This document shows positions 11,116 through 22,243 of a stretch of 64,000 nt of DNA, piece after piece. The notes beneath the pieces were generated by a model, which was given only the letters and a program-made list of their open reading frames with translations, made no database searches and was not told the origin of the DNA. Numbering within the stretch: position 1 is the first letter of the stretch; each line of letters opens with the position of its first letter. The position numbers and the translations under genes were made by a program. This stretch comes from Sitta carolinensis (Eukaryota > Chordata > Aves > Passeriformes > Sittidae), in contig JAVUNC010000006.1 of assembly GCA_032173965.1 (NCBI GenBank), positions 16,527,528-16,591,527 on the forward strand, given 5' to 3'.

Positions 11116-12604
11116 AATGGTAACCACAGCATGCAGAAATGATCAGACCCCTTAAAAAAAGCTAAAGCCCTGCATGAAAACGTGGTTAGTGACAACTACA
11201 ACCTTGCTTGGAAATACTGCAAAAGAAATGACAAAACCAGGAAAGAAGGAATTGTAAATTCTAATGGGCTATTTGTTTGTCATTAGCAAACACATGAGAA
11301 CAGCAATTAGCTATTGCTTGCATTCTTCTTAAGTGAGCAAACGACTACTCTGCTACCAAATAACCCACCCAAAATGTGGGGTTTTATTCCAAGCATTTCA
11401 GCCACTGCCAAGAAAACAACTCAATATGGTGAGGATGGAATCACTTGCCTAAGTAATCCTCATGTATTCCTTTAGCACTTCTTAAGCGACAATGATCTCT
11501 TTTAAGCTCATTAATTAAAGGACACTAAGAAGAATTTTTCCCAATTGATCAAAAGCCTAAGACACTTATTTTAAATACACTTAAAAGGTGACGAGATAGA
11601 CAATGCCAGTCCTCTATCCATCACTAGCACTAGAGCATAGCATCGAGAAATGAAAAAAATACATAGAATGAATGGAGGAGGGAAAGAAAAAAGGATTCCA
11701 GTCTGATTTGGAAACTGCAGAATTTTCAGTACCCTCATGCCACTGCTAAATCCAGCTACATTGAAGTCTGAGGACCTCTCCATAACTGTCTCTGAAGAAG
11801 TGCAAGGCAACAGGGATACACTGACTCCCCAGACTTGTGCTCTCCCCAGCAATGATGGCAATGTCCCATTGGCACAGGATCTCAAGATACCACGAAATAG
11901 GTCTCATAAAGTTGGTTTGGGGAGTGGGGGGGGGGTTTAACCCCTAAGCAGAAGAAATTATCTGCGTTCACATTACTTCTCTTCCCTGAGAATATAAAGC
12001 GTCTCAATAAGTGCCTGTGTGTGACAGTGGTGCCCACCCGTATTACCATAGCTGGGGAACCATGCACTATGTATAGCCAGACCGCTGCTCTCAACATTGG
12101 GCAAACAAATTCACCTCTGCCTCGGTGCATTGTTATGACGACTCCAGTGCAAACGGATAAAGGAGATGCTGGTCCCGTTATAACTCATCTCCTCCAGGAA
12201 CAGCAGGCTGTTAACTAGCGAGTCCCCGCAGCCGAGGGGCGACTCCCCCCGCCACCAGCCAGCCCTCGCCCCCGGCTCGGCACGGCAAACACGCCGTGTA
12301 CGCGCTGACAATGGAAGTGAGGCCAAGGAGGAGGAAAACGCACGGCAAGGCTGAAATTCAACTTGCGACCCCGAGGATGTGGAAGGAGGGAAGAGCGATT
12401 GCCGTCTCCTTCCAGCTGCCATTTATTGTCGCCCATCCTTAAACGGGCGAGGGAGATAGCTGTGCTGCGGGAACCCCTTGTGCTCCCTCCTCGCCTGCGT
12501 AGGGTCACGGCTGTGCAGCCCCAGCGTGGATATTAAATGAAAAGACTGGTAGATGCTGAAAACCGACGCCATTTTGATGAATGATAACATTAGAGAAATG
12601 GGAA

Positions 12605-12712
12605 TCTTTGGGCGGGGGGGGTGGGGGGTTGGAAGAGGCAGGCAGGCAGGTAGGGAAGCGGAGAGGTGGGTGGGTTGGGCGGGGGGGGTGGGGGTGGGAG
12701 GGAGGTGACAGA
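12605..12712 (+). repeat. G-run cluster next to the exon 1 donor
   Basis: Several runs of three to eight G on the + strand (for example GGCGGGGGGGGTGGGGG near 12,679) begin about 15 nt inside intron 1. The spacing satisfies the pattern for G-quadruplex formation on the NOVA1 template strand. The pre-mRNA is C-rich here. Confidence 0.7.
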
Positions 12713-12724
12713 GGATATACCCAC

Positions 12725-12860
12725 CGCCCGTGTTGGTCCTCTTGGTGCTGCCGGCTTCAGGGGGGGCTTCAAGCGGTCTTTTCCGGGAGTCCGGCGGGTC
12801 CAGGTCTATGGGAACCCCGGTGTGGGTCCCGTTCTGCTGGATGGGAGCTGCCGCCATCAT
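12725..12860 (-). CDS. NOVA1: NOVA1 coding exon 1 (start codon to first splice donor)
   Basis: NOVA1 is a nuclear neuronal RNA-binding protein with three KH domains; it binds YCAY clusters and controls alternative splicing. This exon encodes residues 1-45 plus the first base of codon 46. Translation starts at 12,860 with Met-Met-Ala-Ala-Ala-Pro and ends Arg-Thr-Asn-Thr-Gly, which I recognise as the vertebrate NOVA1 N-terminus. Basic clusters at residues 26-28 (RKR) and 40-41 (KR) form the known bipartite nuclear localisation signal. The splice donor follows directly: exon G, then GTGGGTATA on the minus strand (GT at 12,724-12,723). The start is chosen because the first of two tandem ATG codons matches the family. 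Upstream lies a CU-rich leader. The open frame continues past the donor as low-complexity residues, but that is intron. NOVA2 is the only close alternative and its N-terminus differs. Confidence 0.95.
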
Positions 12861-13430
12861 GTTTGCTGCTGCTCGGAGGAGAATTGTCTCTTCCCTTCTC
12901 TGGTGGGGGGGCAGGGAGGGAAGGGGGGAGGAGGAGGAGGAGGAGAAGGAAGGGGGTGGAGGAGGAGGAGGAGGAGGAGGGGAGGGGGCTCGTCCCGTTC
13001 TCTTGTCCTTTTCGAAAACGTAGAGCTAAGATCGGGATTGTCGAGGATGCTGCGCGCGTTGTTTATCTGGCACCCGGGGGAGGGAAGGGAAAGGAGGGAG
13101 GGAAGCGGGCAGGACTGGACTGGAGGAGCAGCTGCAGTGCAGTGTCAGGAGATGAGAAGAAGGGAGACAGGGGAACGAGGGGGGCGAGAGAGGGAAAAGA
13201 AAGGGGGAGAGGAGAGGAGGGGAAAGAATAAAAGAGTGAGACAGGAGGAGGAGAGGACAGAGTGAGTGGGAGAGGAGAGGAGGGGAGAGAGTGAGTGGGA
13301 GAGGAGGGGAGAGAGAACGAGTGAGACAGAATCGGTGGGAAGGGAGGGAGGGAAGAAGGGAGGGGGAGAAGGAGGGAGCGAGCGGTGTAAATGGTGGGCG
13401 AGGGAGAGAGTGGGAGATGATTCACGCTGT
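12861..13430 (-). promoter_or_regulatory. NOVA1: CU-rich NOVA1 leader with YCAY motifs
   Basis: On the NOVA1 sense strand this stretch is almost pure pyrimidine over long runs (on +: GGA repeats at 12,926-12,988, GA/GGA runs at 13,080-13,410). It lies directly upstream of the start codon, so it is probably 5' untranslated sequence or immediate promoter. Between about 13,230 and 13,430 I count eleven YCAY tetramers (RTGR on +), the motif NOVA proteins bind. Two adjacent near-copies of the unit AGTGAGTGGGAGAGGAG occur at 13,261 and 13,290. Self-regulation by NOVA1 is an inference only. Confidence 0.5.
12926..12988 (+). repeat. (GGA)n microsatellite in NOVA1 leader
   Basis: Two blocks of GGA trinucleotides separated by a short interruption, part of a larger polypurine stretch continuing to about 13,410. 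On the NOVA1 sense strand this is (TCC)n just upstream of the start codon. Confidence 0.9.
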
Positions 13431-13738
13431 TTCTGAGCCCCCTTCCGCCCCTGCCCGCCCTAGCGCCGCGCCTGACGCTGCGGCTCAGCTGCCCGCCGCT
13501 CCCGGGCTCCCGTGCCCTCCCTCGCTGTCGGGCTCGTGTGCACGGGGGTGGAGAGGGGGATCGCTGCCGGGCTGGTGCGGCGCGGCTCCGCTCTAGCCCC
13601 AGCACCGCGGACGGCTGCCTGGGGGCTGGTGCCGCCACCCTCAGCTGCACCGAGAAACCCTAAAGGCAGGAGAGGTTAGAACCATGGGAGGGGGCACAAG
13701 GACGGGGGTGTACGAGGGCAGGCGGGGGGGGTGATATT

Positions 13739-13756
13739 GGGGGGGGGGGGGGGGGG
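13739..13756 (+). repeat. Poly(G) run, 18 bases, promoter region
   Basis: Eighteen consecutive G, preceded by another run of eight G near 13,723-13,731. Such runs are common in promoter CpG islands and are prone to sequencing length errors. Confidence 0.9.
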
Positions 13757-14265
13757 TGATAAAACAGAAGGGCGGGGTTTCCATCGGAGACAGGCGGGAG
13801 ATGCGGCCAATGGGAACAAAAGAAAGAGAGGCTGGGATTGAAGCGTCTCGCCAATGCCGGGCCGCCGCGGGCAGAGCCGTTGAGGGGAGGCGGGGGCGGT
13901 TTAACCTCTGCGGCGGGGGCGGCGGCGGGGCGGGTGTGCGCGGGGCCGGACGCCGCCTCGGGAGGGTCCCCGCCGTGATGCGGCGTCACCTGGGTTACGC
14001 GCTGCGCCTCACAGGCCCGCAGCTGCGTGGGAGGACGGCCGAGCTCGCCCGAGGACGCGGTGGGATAGCGGGGACATGTCCTCGTCGAGGCTGGCTGCAG
14101 CAGAGGCGCGGCCCTGCCCTGCCCCGTCCCCGCTCGGTCCCCGCCGGCCACCGCGAGCGGCGGGCGGGGGCAGCGCTGCCGCTCCGCGCCGGAGCCGTGG
14201 ACGCGCCGGGCTGCATCGCGCAGGCTTGTAAAGAAATTAATAAAGATATTATTGTTAGGCTGTGA

Positions 14266-16365
14266 CAGCCGGTCTAGCCGGAGCTGTGCGACACAAAGCC
14301 GCGTAGCTTACCTAAAGATTTCATAGAGAACGTAAAGATATTTCACTGGGGCGAAGGTTATTTCTGCTTACAAATCTCACTATTCAGGTGGAAGATTAAA
14401 ACGCTGTAAGATGCGGGGGGATGGGGAAGCAGGGCTCGGGGAATTGTCTGTGCACCAGGAAAGCATTTTTACTGTTTGGCTCTTTGCTATTTATTGGGTC
14501 GTTTCCTTTGGAAAAATGTCTCAAACCGCTGTAACTGTGACGGTAGTGGTCGGTACTGGAGCATCAATTCCGTACAAAATTTAGGAATGTGTGTTTATTG
14601 CGTTACGCCACGCTCTGTGCTAAATTCGATTATGTGTGTGTGGTGTGTGGTGTGTGTGTGTGTGTGCACGGCATGGCTGCTGACTCGATTCCTCCTAATA
14701 CACGCACGAGCTTAAAACCCGGCTGTTTGTGGATGAAATCCAGTTCCCATTCTAAGCTCCCTGGGAGACAGCCTTAGTTTTAGTAATCACTTACCATTAA
14801 TACTGCCCCAAACAATTTTAAATACTTAAAATACACATATCATGTATAATATATAGCACATCACCTCTGCTTATAAATTACAAGTCAGATAGGTAATGCA
14901 TTATAGGATATTAAGCTGTACGCAGGCTAACATCTAAACAGGCTCCTGCCCAAATGCATTCACAAATTAAGAACTCAATCCAACACTGTACATAGGAAAC
15001 TTTCAATGACTTCTTTGGGAGTTGTGTCCCAGGAATGTGATATCTATCCTCCTTGCCAGCAGATTAAATAGATGCAGCGAATTCAGTAACAATTTGATAG
15101 CATATATGGTCAGAAAAATGATTGTATAAAAATGGAACTTTCTTACTCATCATATACCCCTTGTATCTAAGATACTCTGACTCATAATTGCTTAGTTTAC
15201 TGACTGAAATAAAATTCTAGGCTTCTGTTACCTTGGCAGTTGCTGACACAATTATGGTACAGCAAACTGGGGACTGGTTCTAGCTCTTCCATTTTCTTTA
15301 CTAAAGGTGCAGCCAAAGAATTCTATTAGTATTTGAGCCAGAAAGAGCACAGCATGACTTGTAAATCTCAGGTCCAGTTTGTAGGGTCATCAGTTCTAAG
15401 AGGCCTCTTTTTATTTGTAAACCAAGCAAATGTCTTACAGAAACTTTTGAAGACAAAAATAAAAACCGCGATGTTCGAATTAAGCCATCTTGAGTCAATT
15501 TCCGTAGTGTAACTGGATAAATTATAACACTGCTCTCTTTATCTCACGGACTATGTCCCATTCATCTGTAGCAACACTGAAACAAACAATTCTCTGGTTT
15601 TTAGACCACATCTGTTTTACTGTGCCCCCTGCACTAATTTTAATTATGTGACAGATCTGATTGGATTCAGCACCTGCAAGTCCTCCCTTTGGGATGTCAA
15701 ATTAGCTTATAAAGCATTTACTTGATTGCATTCTTGAAACAAAAGTATTGTTTCATCCTAACAACAGAAATACTAAAGTGTAGAATAAAAAAAGGCTTTA
15801 ACGTGATAAGCTTCTGTGGTGTTTGTGTATCTAGCTTCCATAAGCTTAGAGGAAAAAGTGGTAATCCTGAAACCTAATTTCCTCAGACTCAGCAGATGTC
15901 TGTCCTGTGTTAGCCTGTTTCTTTACTGACAGCTGTTTCACAAGTGCCTCCCCTCGTCTCTACAGAATGCCTTTTGTTTAATGATTTCCCTCTACATTAT
16001 CTCCCATCCCACTAAGACAAGCTTTTTCAACTTTTCTAGTCGTTTAAGAAGGGGTTTTTTAGAGTTTCGAGACAGGCTTATTTTTGAAGAAGTTAGCTTT
16101 AACTAAGTAACTAGGCTCTCAGCTACTTTCTTAGTAACAGTTCTGCTTAACCAAGCGGATAGCTGCACGTAGTCAACATTTCAATACCGATTTAGTATTA
16201 AGGAAAGTTTTAGTTATTACAGCTATGTTTCAGAGTGTGCGTGTTTTTCTCTTTATTTTAATTGCAGGGAGCAAGTGATAATGAAGGTCTGAGGGGGAAT
16301 CGCACATAAAGTGCAGCCCTCTAGTGGCAGAGGTCACTTGGAGTTTAAAGCAAGCTGGGTCTTTG
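14266..16365. other. Intergenic sequence upstream of NOVA1
   Basis: Apart from the GT repeat at 14,632-14,668 I see no supported gene here. The short open frames look like chance. The sequence just outside the CpG island (14,266-14,780) is of mixed composition and may still carry promoter-proximal elements. Confidence 0.6.
14632..14668 (+). repeat. (GT)n dinucleotide repeat
   Basis: Imperfect GT repeat with two GG interruptions just outside the CpG island. No gene context beyond being upstream of NOVA1. Confidence 0.9.
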
Positions 16366-17340
16366 TCATGGATGGGGGCAGAGAAAGGAACAGCTTTTAG
16401 CAAAATGCAGGCAACTGCCCTGCATTGTTCGTGGTCTGAAACGTGAGTGAAAATAGTTGTGGCAGCCTGTAATACCACCCTGCTCCCTCTCTGTTGTAAT
16501 ATCTGTGCAGAAAGTACTGATGGAAAATATTACAAAGTGTGTATCAGTAGAGTTTTCCTCCTTTTCTAAATCTGTAATCTGTTGTTCATCTTTTCTGTTT
16601 TCAGCCAGCTCCAGATTGGTATACATGACCAGAGGTTTTTCAAGCAGCTGTGAGATCTTGATTTCTTTCATGTCTGTATCAGTCATATCCTACCCTATAA
16701 TGTATCCTGTTACTTCAGTAAGAAGTTGTTCAGAGATGACATGGAGTACAAATTCCATTTGCCAGCTTTATTTCTAAAATCATTCTCAGCTGGTGGAGAT
16801 ATGGATGGTAGCATTCAAATTAATCTCTCCCACAGACATGAAACCTATGTTTATAATTGAAAGGGATTAGGAAACGGGAGAAATTAAGCATACATATTAA
16901 GAAATATAAATCTGCATAATAACTCAGGTGAAGTTTTAGTAAACGTCATTAAATCTGATAAAGTCTACTTCATGGAACAGGACTCAATCTCCCGTTTCTT
17001 TTAGAGGTGATGGATAGTTCTCATCTGACTAACAAAATGAAGAGTTCATTTTTCCCCTTATGTGAAATATGACAGAGTCCAATAATCATTAGATGAAAAA
17101 CGATACCTCTTAAACATCCTGGCTAGGTAAAAGAAAACAGATTCCGTCTTTGTCCAAAAGGACTGGCAGCTTTTCATTACTGAATGGTTGCTGTGACTCC
17201 TGTAAACTTTGGCTTCGGTAAAATTACAATTAGTGATGAACTCAGAAGATTCTTTCAAGTCTTTAACATCCATTTTCTGTTTATGAAACTTTTTTCCTCC
17301 AATAATCCATCAGTCAAACTATTATTGTTGATTAATTTAT
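16366..17340 (-). pseudogene. Coding-like remnant broken by stops and shifts
   Basis: Several blocks in this kilobase translate on the minus strand into protein-like sequence but in different frames and with stops between them. From the right: NNSLTDGLLEEKSF near 17,300, shifting to MDVKDLKESSEFITNCNF at 17,273 onward; INIGFMSVGEINLNATI near 16,850; MEFVLHVISEQLLTEVTG near 16,755-16,690; then, after an in-frame TAG, an acidic stretch including TDLEKEENSTDTHF to about 16,540. The pattern of open blocks, shifts and a single stop suggests a decayed gene or retrocopy rather than a working gene. I cannot name the parent. No poly(A) tail or target duplication was found, and chance cannot be excluded in so AT-rich a region. 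Confidence 0.3.
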
Positions 17341-20300
17341 CCAATTGTTGCTTGTTTAAATACTGTAGAATTCATCAGTAAATATTTTTTAATTTCAGTG
17401 GAACTTCTCCAAGATTCCAGCAATATTAACCTGAAAAAAAATCAAACCCAGCATTTGGGAAAAAAGTTGAAGACATATTAGACAGAAAATGACACGGTTA
17501 CCTGTTTTCCCACATTTACATTGCTTTTATTATCTGCATTATATTATATGCATTGCTGAACTAAAAGCCAAGTGTTAATAGTCATACTCTTCACTGAAAA
17601 GAGCATGGACACCTGCTAAACCTTTTCATATTGTACATCATTGCTAGTAGCTTTCTTTTTCTGGGAAAGTGAGGATGATAACTTAAAATCAGTAAATGTG
17701 AACATACTGTTTGTCATAATGTGAATATGTTGGCTAAAATTCTTTTTCTGGTGGTGGAAGGAGGAAGTGTTTGTAGAAAATCAATGTCCATTTCTTCTCT
17801 CTCAGCAGAGAGGTCATCTCTCTCCTATTCTGACAAAGTTCATCAAAATTCACAGATCCTTTTTGGCTTTCCTTCAGGATTAAGGAATTGAATTAATCTG
17901 AGTTCTTCATTGCTAAATCTGTACGTCAGATTTATAAGGGGTTACCTAGGGATATACCCAGATCTCAGTGTAGAAAACAAGATAGCCTCAGGATGAGGTA
18001 ATATTTCATCTCTCCCAAGGAATTGACATTGTGGATCCAGGCATCTGAAACTCCAGTGGGTGAAACACTTACCCAAAAAAAGTCATCCCCTGGTGATCTA
18101 TATGTACAATAATTTAAAGACCTTTCATTTCCTTTCATTTCTAAGACTGAAAAAAAAAAAAAAAAAAGACTAAAAGACTAGGTTTGAATTGCCTTCCAAA
18201 AGTAGTAGTATCTTCTGTTTTCTTTAGTTTTGAGGTTTTTTCATATGTGTTTTATTTTGGTTTTAATAGAAAAATAGATATTCAGGGATTAAAACTGATA
18301 CAAACTATGAGTAATTCCACTATCATGAAACAACGTAACATCGTATGTGAGAAATAGCAGGATATCCTTGTGTAGCTTCATCAGTTTACACTGTTACTGA
18401 CAGTGTACCTTTTGTTGCTATCTTACAAAAGGACACTGGTGACGCCTCTGGCCTACAAATGGAGTTCAGCCAGCTATTGCTCCAGATGCTTCAGTATGCA
18501 TTCCTAAACACTATGGTGAGCAGTGTATTTTTCAAGGAATCAGCATACTTATTTCTAATCTGTTATTATAATTGCTCTAACAGTATTACTATTTTATGTG
18601 TCATTTTGCCCACCCACTACCAACTGTCTCATTTGTTTGAAATTTTGGCACTTTCCAATAAGTAAAGTAAGGAAAAAGATACATTAACAGCAAAATTATT
18701 TTCTTTGATTCTGTTGTCAAGCTTGATCCCCTCTCTGGAATAATGTAGTATTACAATACAGGACCTTAATCAGGATTGGTCTAGAGTTTTGCTATAGATC
18801 TACTCAAATACAAAAGTTATGTTAGTGGAGATTATCAGAAATCTTCTTGGAAAAGGAGTGGAAAGGACAAAAGTAAATGTGTTGCACAGTAGACAAAGGA
18901 AAAATATGGAGACAATAATTACAAAAGCACTGATTTTTTGTCTTGTAAATGAAATATATATAACATATATATATAAATAAATATAAGTAGTGAATTTTAA
19001 GTTGCTCTGGTCATTTTGCTCATTAATAAAATGCATACTACTTGAGATTATTAAAGACAACCGTATCCTAGTAAAATTGCATTAGTAAAGTCTCCTACTG
19101 TTAATCACCAAGAAACTCTGTTTTGTCCTGTATAATTTATTATCAATTTTCCAAATAATAAGCTATTCCAGCAGAAGTAAGTTTTACAAGTATAATACTA
19201 TTACAATGGTGGAAATTTTGCCAATGGAAAGGCAAGAAAAGTAGTGTCTCTAATATTATTGAAACGGAGACCTTGATATCTTTAAAAACACTTTTTCAAA
19301 TGCTTACTATAAAAATCTCATATGCCAGTACATTGCAAATTAAATCTTTAGCACAGCAAGATTTTAGGACACAGTTATTACCTTTAAGAATACACTGGGA
19401 ACTTTAAGAGATTCCTCCCTGAAGGTTAGCAAATAGCTCAGAATTTCTTCTTCAACAAATTATTTCACTTCACCAACAAAATTTAATGATTCCATTTTGT
19501 TTCTACCCACTTGAAATTGATTCCTACAAAATACCCCTGAACTGGAAAGTCTTCTGGTGGGGGAGGGTAAACAGCTAAAACTGACTGCCAGGATAAATTG
19601 GCCAGAATGATTTGGCACATATCCTGAGTTTGCCATGAAAACATGTATCTGTGTGTCAGCTGCACACAAAGGCGATCTGGCCCCAGAAAAAGCACAGGGA
19701 TTAGGCGTAATGCTGCCTATTTGAGACAAAGGGTGTTCCTTAGTGCAGTGAGGTTAAAACACACAGCTCATCAGTAGTACAAGTCCATCTGAATTATTTA
19801 GTTACCATTTTGAGCCAGAAGGAAATGGTGGCAGTTTATTAATGACTTTTGGGATCTATTCATCTTTTTATTTTGTTTCAGTGAAAGCAGTACTGGAAAC
19901 ATGAAAAGGTGCCAAAATTTGAGATCAGTTTTACTTTAATCACTTACAAGATATAGAATCACTTTCTTATTTCAATGTTAGTTGAAAAAATATAGCTGAT
20001 TTTGATTTGTATTTTACTTAGACTTATGAGGTTGCTATTTATGTTTTAAGTGGGTGCATGACCAAAGTGAATGGAACAACTTGTATGCTCTAGAAAATAG
20101 AAGTCCATGGATCTACTGTTTTATTGATTTCAAGGGGATTTAAGTCATTCAATACAAAATACTTCAGGGACAGAATAGTGAAAAGAATAAAGAAACTATA
20201 TAGAAGATATTAACATAGACTGCAGTGCATTCTTGCAATAAGAGAGATTCTTGTCGTATTCCAGTGATGGGCAATTTGAATTAATTTTGCATAGATATAT

Positions 20301-21764
20301 TTATGGATATGTAATAAAAACATATTTAAAAAGTACTTAGGAACATATATTTTTTTTTTCATTTCTAATTAATTATATAATAAACAAAATAACAGCTGGT
20401 ATATACTTTAAAATTTGGCAGTTGCAAAAATGAAGACTGAGAATGCAATCTCCAATAATTAAAAATTACAAGTTAAGGTGAAAGTCTTTACATAGCCATG
20501 TGTTATGTTGATAATAAACAGCTCTAAAGAAGGTATTATAGAAAGTTACACTTATAAAAAAGCCTGATAATTTTTCCTATGCAATTTTTTCAGAATATTT
20601 TTGTTGTAATATTTTAGCCAAGTAGAAGGACTCGTCTTTCAAAATTTCTAAATATCTGTATTTTTCTTTTCATTCTTATTTTCATTTAAAGGTTTACGTT
20701 GTTTCCTTTAGAACAGAAAAAAAAAATCATACATTAAAACAGTAAAAATAAAATTGCTGCAGAACTGAGTCATTGCAAGCGAGATGAAAAAAAAAAAAAG
20801 TACAAATTACAAAAAAACTCCAGAAACAGGATCATAGCGCATTAGCAACAATGCTTGCAGATTCATCATGGCTCACAACAAAGGTATTTATGAGTGGACC
20901 TCCTGCCTCTGTCGCATGCTGTCATTGCTTTGGATTGACTGCTGTTAGAGCCCTGTAATCCTGAGCGCCGGGATCTTGTCCTACATGTTTACCCCACTTG
21001 GCATGCATGTCAGTACCTATTTAAAATGGAAATGAACTCTAATCTTTGTATGCATTAATAGAAAAGGTTTTAATCTCCTAAACCCCATATTTACCATGGT
21101 TTTGTTTTGTTCTTTGGATTTTTTAAGATAAAGTTTATAAAAAGCAGCGTTCAGAATTTCTGCTTCTGTTTGTTAGTTTATCCACTTAAGTTTGGTTAAT
21201 ATTTGGCGTTTCTTAACTCAATATTGCGTCATGGCAATAATATTATGGAATATATTCAAAGATGAGGAGAACGCTAGATTAACAATGACTACTGGTCTAA
21301 AAATTACATTTTAATAATTGGAATTCTTGTCAACTTTCTTATCTGTAATGCACTTGTAAGAATAAATTTTAGAAGACTCATGTTACAGATATAGAAAAAA
21401 TATATGATTGCCATTCACTTGTGAGATTATGTTGTCATGTAGATGTTATGTGGAGATTAAAACCTAAATATTGTCTGATTTAGAAAAAGTTCATTAAAAC
21501 TATCATACCCCATTCCACTTGAAAGTGCGTTGTTGACAACAGATGAAAAATAATGTACTTCCTGTGAAAGTGGTAAAAAAGTCATCAATATAGTTGAGTT
21601 CCAGTCCTCGCTCCTGTAAGAAAATTCATATTTGCAGTTTCTTGTACCCAGTACAATTCTTGCGTCATGTAAGATCATTGTGAAAATTACTGCTATTCAC
21701 ATATTAAGATTATTATTAATAAATATTTGCATCATGCAGCAATTCCTTGGAACTTGGTTTCATG
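17341..21764. other. AT-rich intergenic desert
   Basis: No supported gene. Contains an A tract near 18,151-18,167, an AT dinucleotide-rich patch near 18,955-18,985 and a more mixed-composition block at about 20,820-21,010 that may be regulatory (see findings). Open frames are short and low-complexity. Confidence 0.6.
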
Positions 21765-22036
21765 ACCATTTCTCTGGGGCCCTGTTCCAGTGACTGACCA
21801 CCCTCTCAGTGAAACACCTTTTCCTGATGTGCTTCTGGTCGGAACTTGCCCCGATGGAGCTTCATTCCGTTTCCTCATGTCCTGTAGCTGTCTCTGGAGA
21901 GGAGATCAGCACCTTCCCTGCTGCTGCTTTTCTTCAGCTTCAACAAACCAAGTAACCCTGGCTGCTTCTCCCTGCCTTTCACCATCTTGGTCAACTTTTT
22001 CTGAATGCTCTCTAATAGTTTCATGCTCTTCTTAAA
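21765..22036 (-). mobile_element. Diverged CR1 LINE fragment
   Basis: On the + strand the text CCTGTTCCAGTGACTGACCA followed by CCCTCTCAGTGAA, CTTTTCCTGATG, and later CCGTTTCCTCATGTCCTGT matches from memory the complement of the 3' part of avian CR1, so the element is in minus orientation. It is truncated and diverged, with small deletions toward the right. The open frame at 21,790-22,035 on + is antisense to the element and not a gene. It ends next to the pentanucleotide microsatellite. Confidence 0.8.
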
Positions 22037-22091
22037 TGGAGGACAATAATATATATGTGTAATGTAAATATAAACTAGAGAAATTTGTACA

Positions 22092-22243
22092 GTGATATAT
22101 GATATGATATGGTATAATATGGTATGATATATGATTGATATGATATAGTATGATATGATATGATATGATATGATATGATATGATATGATATGATATGATA
22201 TGAATATATGATATGATATGATATATGATATGGTATGATATGG
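22092..22243 (+). repeat. (TGATA)n pentanucleotide microsatellite
   Basis: About 150 bp of TGATA/GATAT units; the core near 22,149-22,201 is almost perfect and the flanks are variant units such as GATATATGATATGG. It begins just right of the CR1 fragment. The minus-strand open frame across it (Ile-Ser-Tyr-His repeats) is an artefact of the repeat. Confidence 0.95.

Larger units (their letters stand above)
10808..12724 (-). other. NOVA1: NOVA1 intron 1
   Basis: A 1,917-nt GT-AG intron between the two recognised NOVA1 exons. It starts inside the CpG-rich block with G-rich runs on the + strand at about 12,611-12,710 and turns AT-rich toward the acceptor. It holds a 48-base T run at 11,066-11,113 (A-rich in the transcript). 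Open frames at 11,571-12,508 are low-complexity or chance. I see no extra exon with convincing splice sites. Confidence 0.9.
12200..14265. promoter_or_regulatory. NOVA1: CpG-island-like NOVA1 promoter and 5' leader
   Basis: Base composition changes sharply here from AT-rich to GC-rich with many CpG dinucleotides, densest at about 13,430-14,220. This frames NOVA1 coding exon 1. CpG islands of this kind usually hold the promoter of brain-expressed genes such as NOVA1, so the transcription start probably lies at about 13,400-14,250 on the minus strand; I cannot place it more closely. No clear TATA box precedes the leader, as is usual for such promoters. Long open frames on both strands here (for example 13,756-14,265 on + and 13,063-13,650 on -) result from GC-rich, low-complexity sequence lacking stops and are not called as genes. 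Divergent transcription toward the right is possible but not shown. Confidence 0.75.

Noticed and set aside
12423..12724. Continuation of the NOVA1 exon 1 frame past residue 45
   Set aside because: The donor at 12,724 and exact join to exon 2 show that this is intron; the residues are low-complexity Pro/Leu/Ser.
12581..13265. Frames of 97-216 codons on + across NOVA1 exon 1 and leader
   Set aside because: They are the complement of NOVA1 exon 1 and of polypyrimidine leader; Gly/Glu/Arg low complexity.
13756..14265. 169-codon + strand frame in the CpG island
   Set aside because: Gly/Arg/Ala-rich sequence from GC-rich DNA that simply lacks stops; no domain, and overlapping frames on the other strand are equally open.
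21790..22035. 81-codon Cys/Ser-rich + frame
   Set aside because: Antisense of a CR1 LINE fragment.
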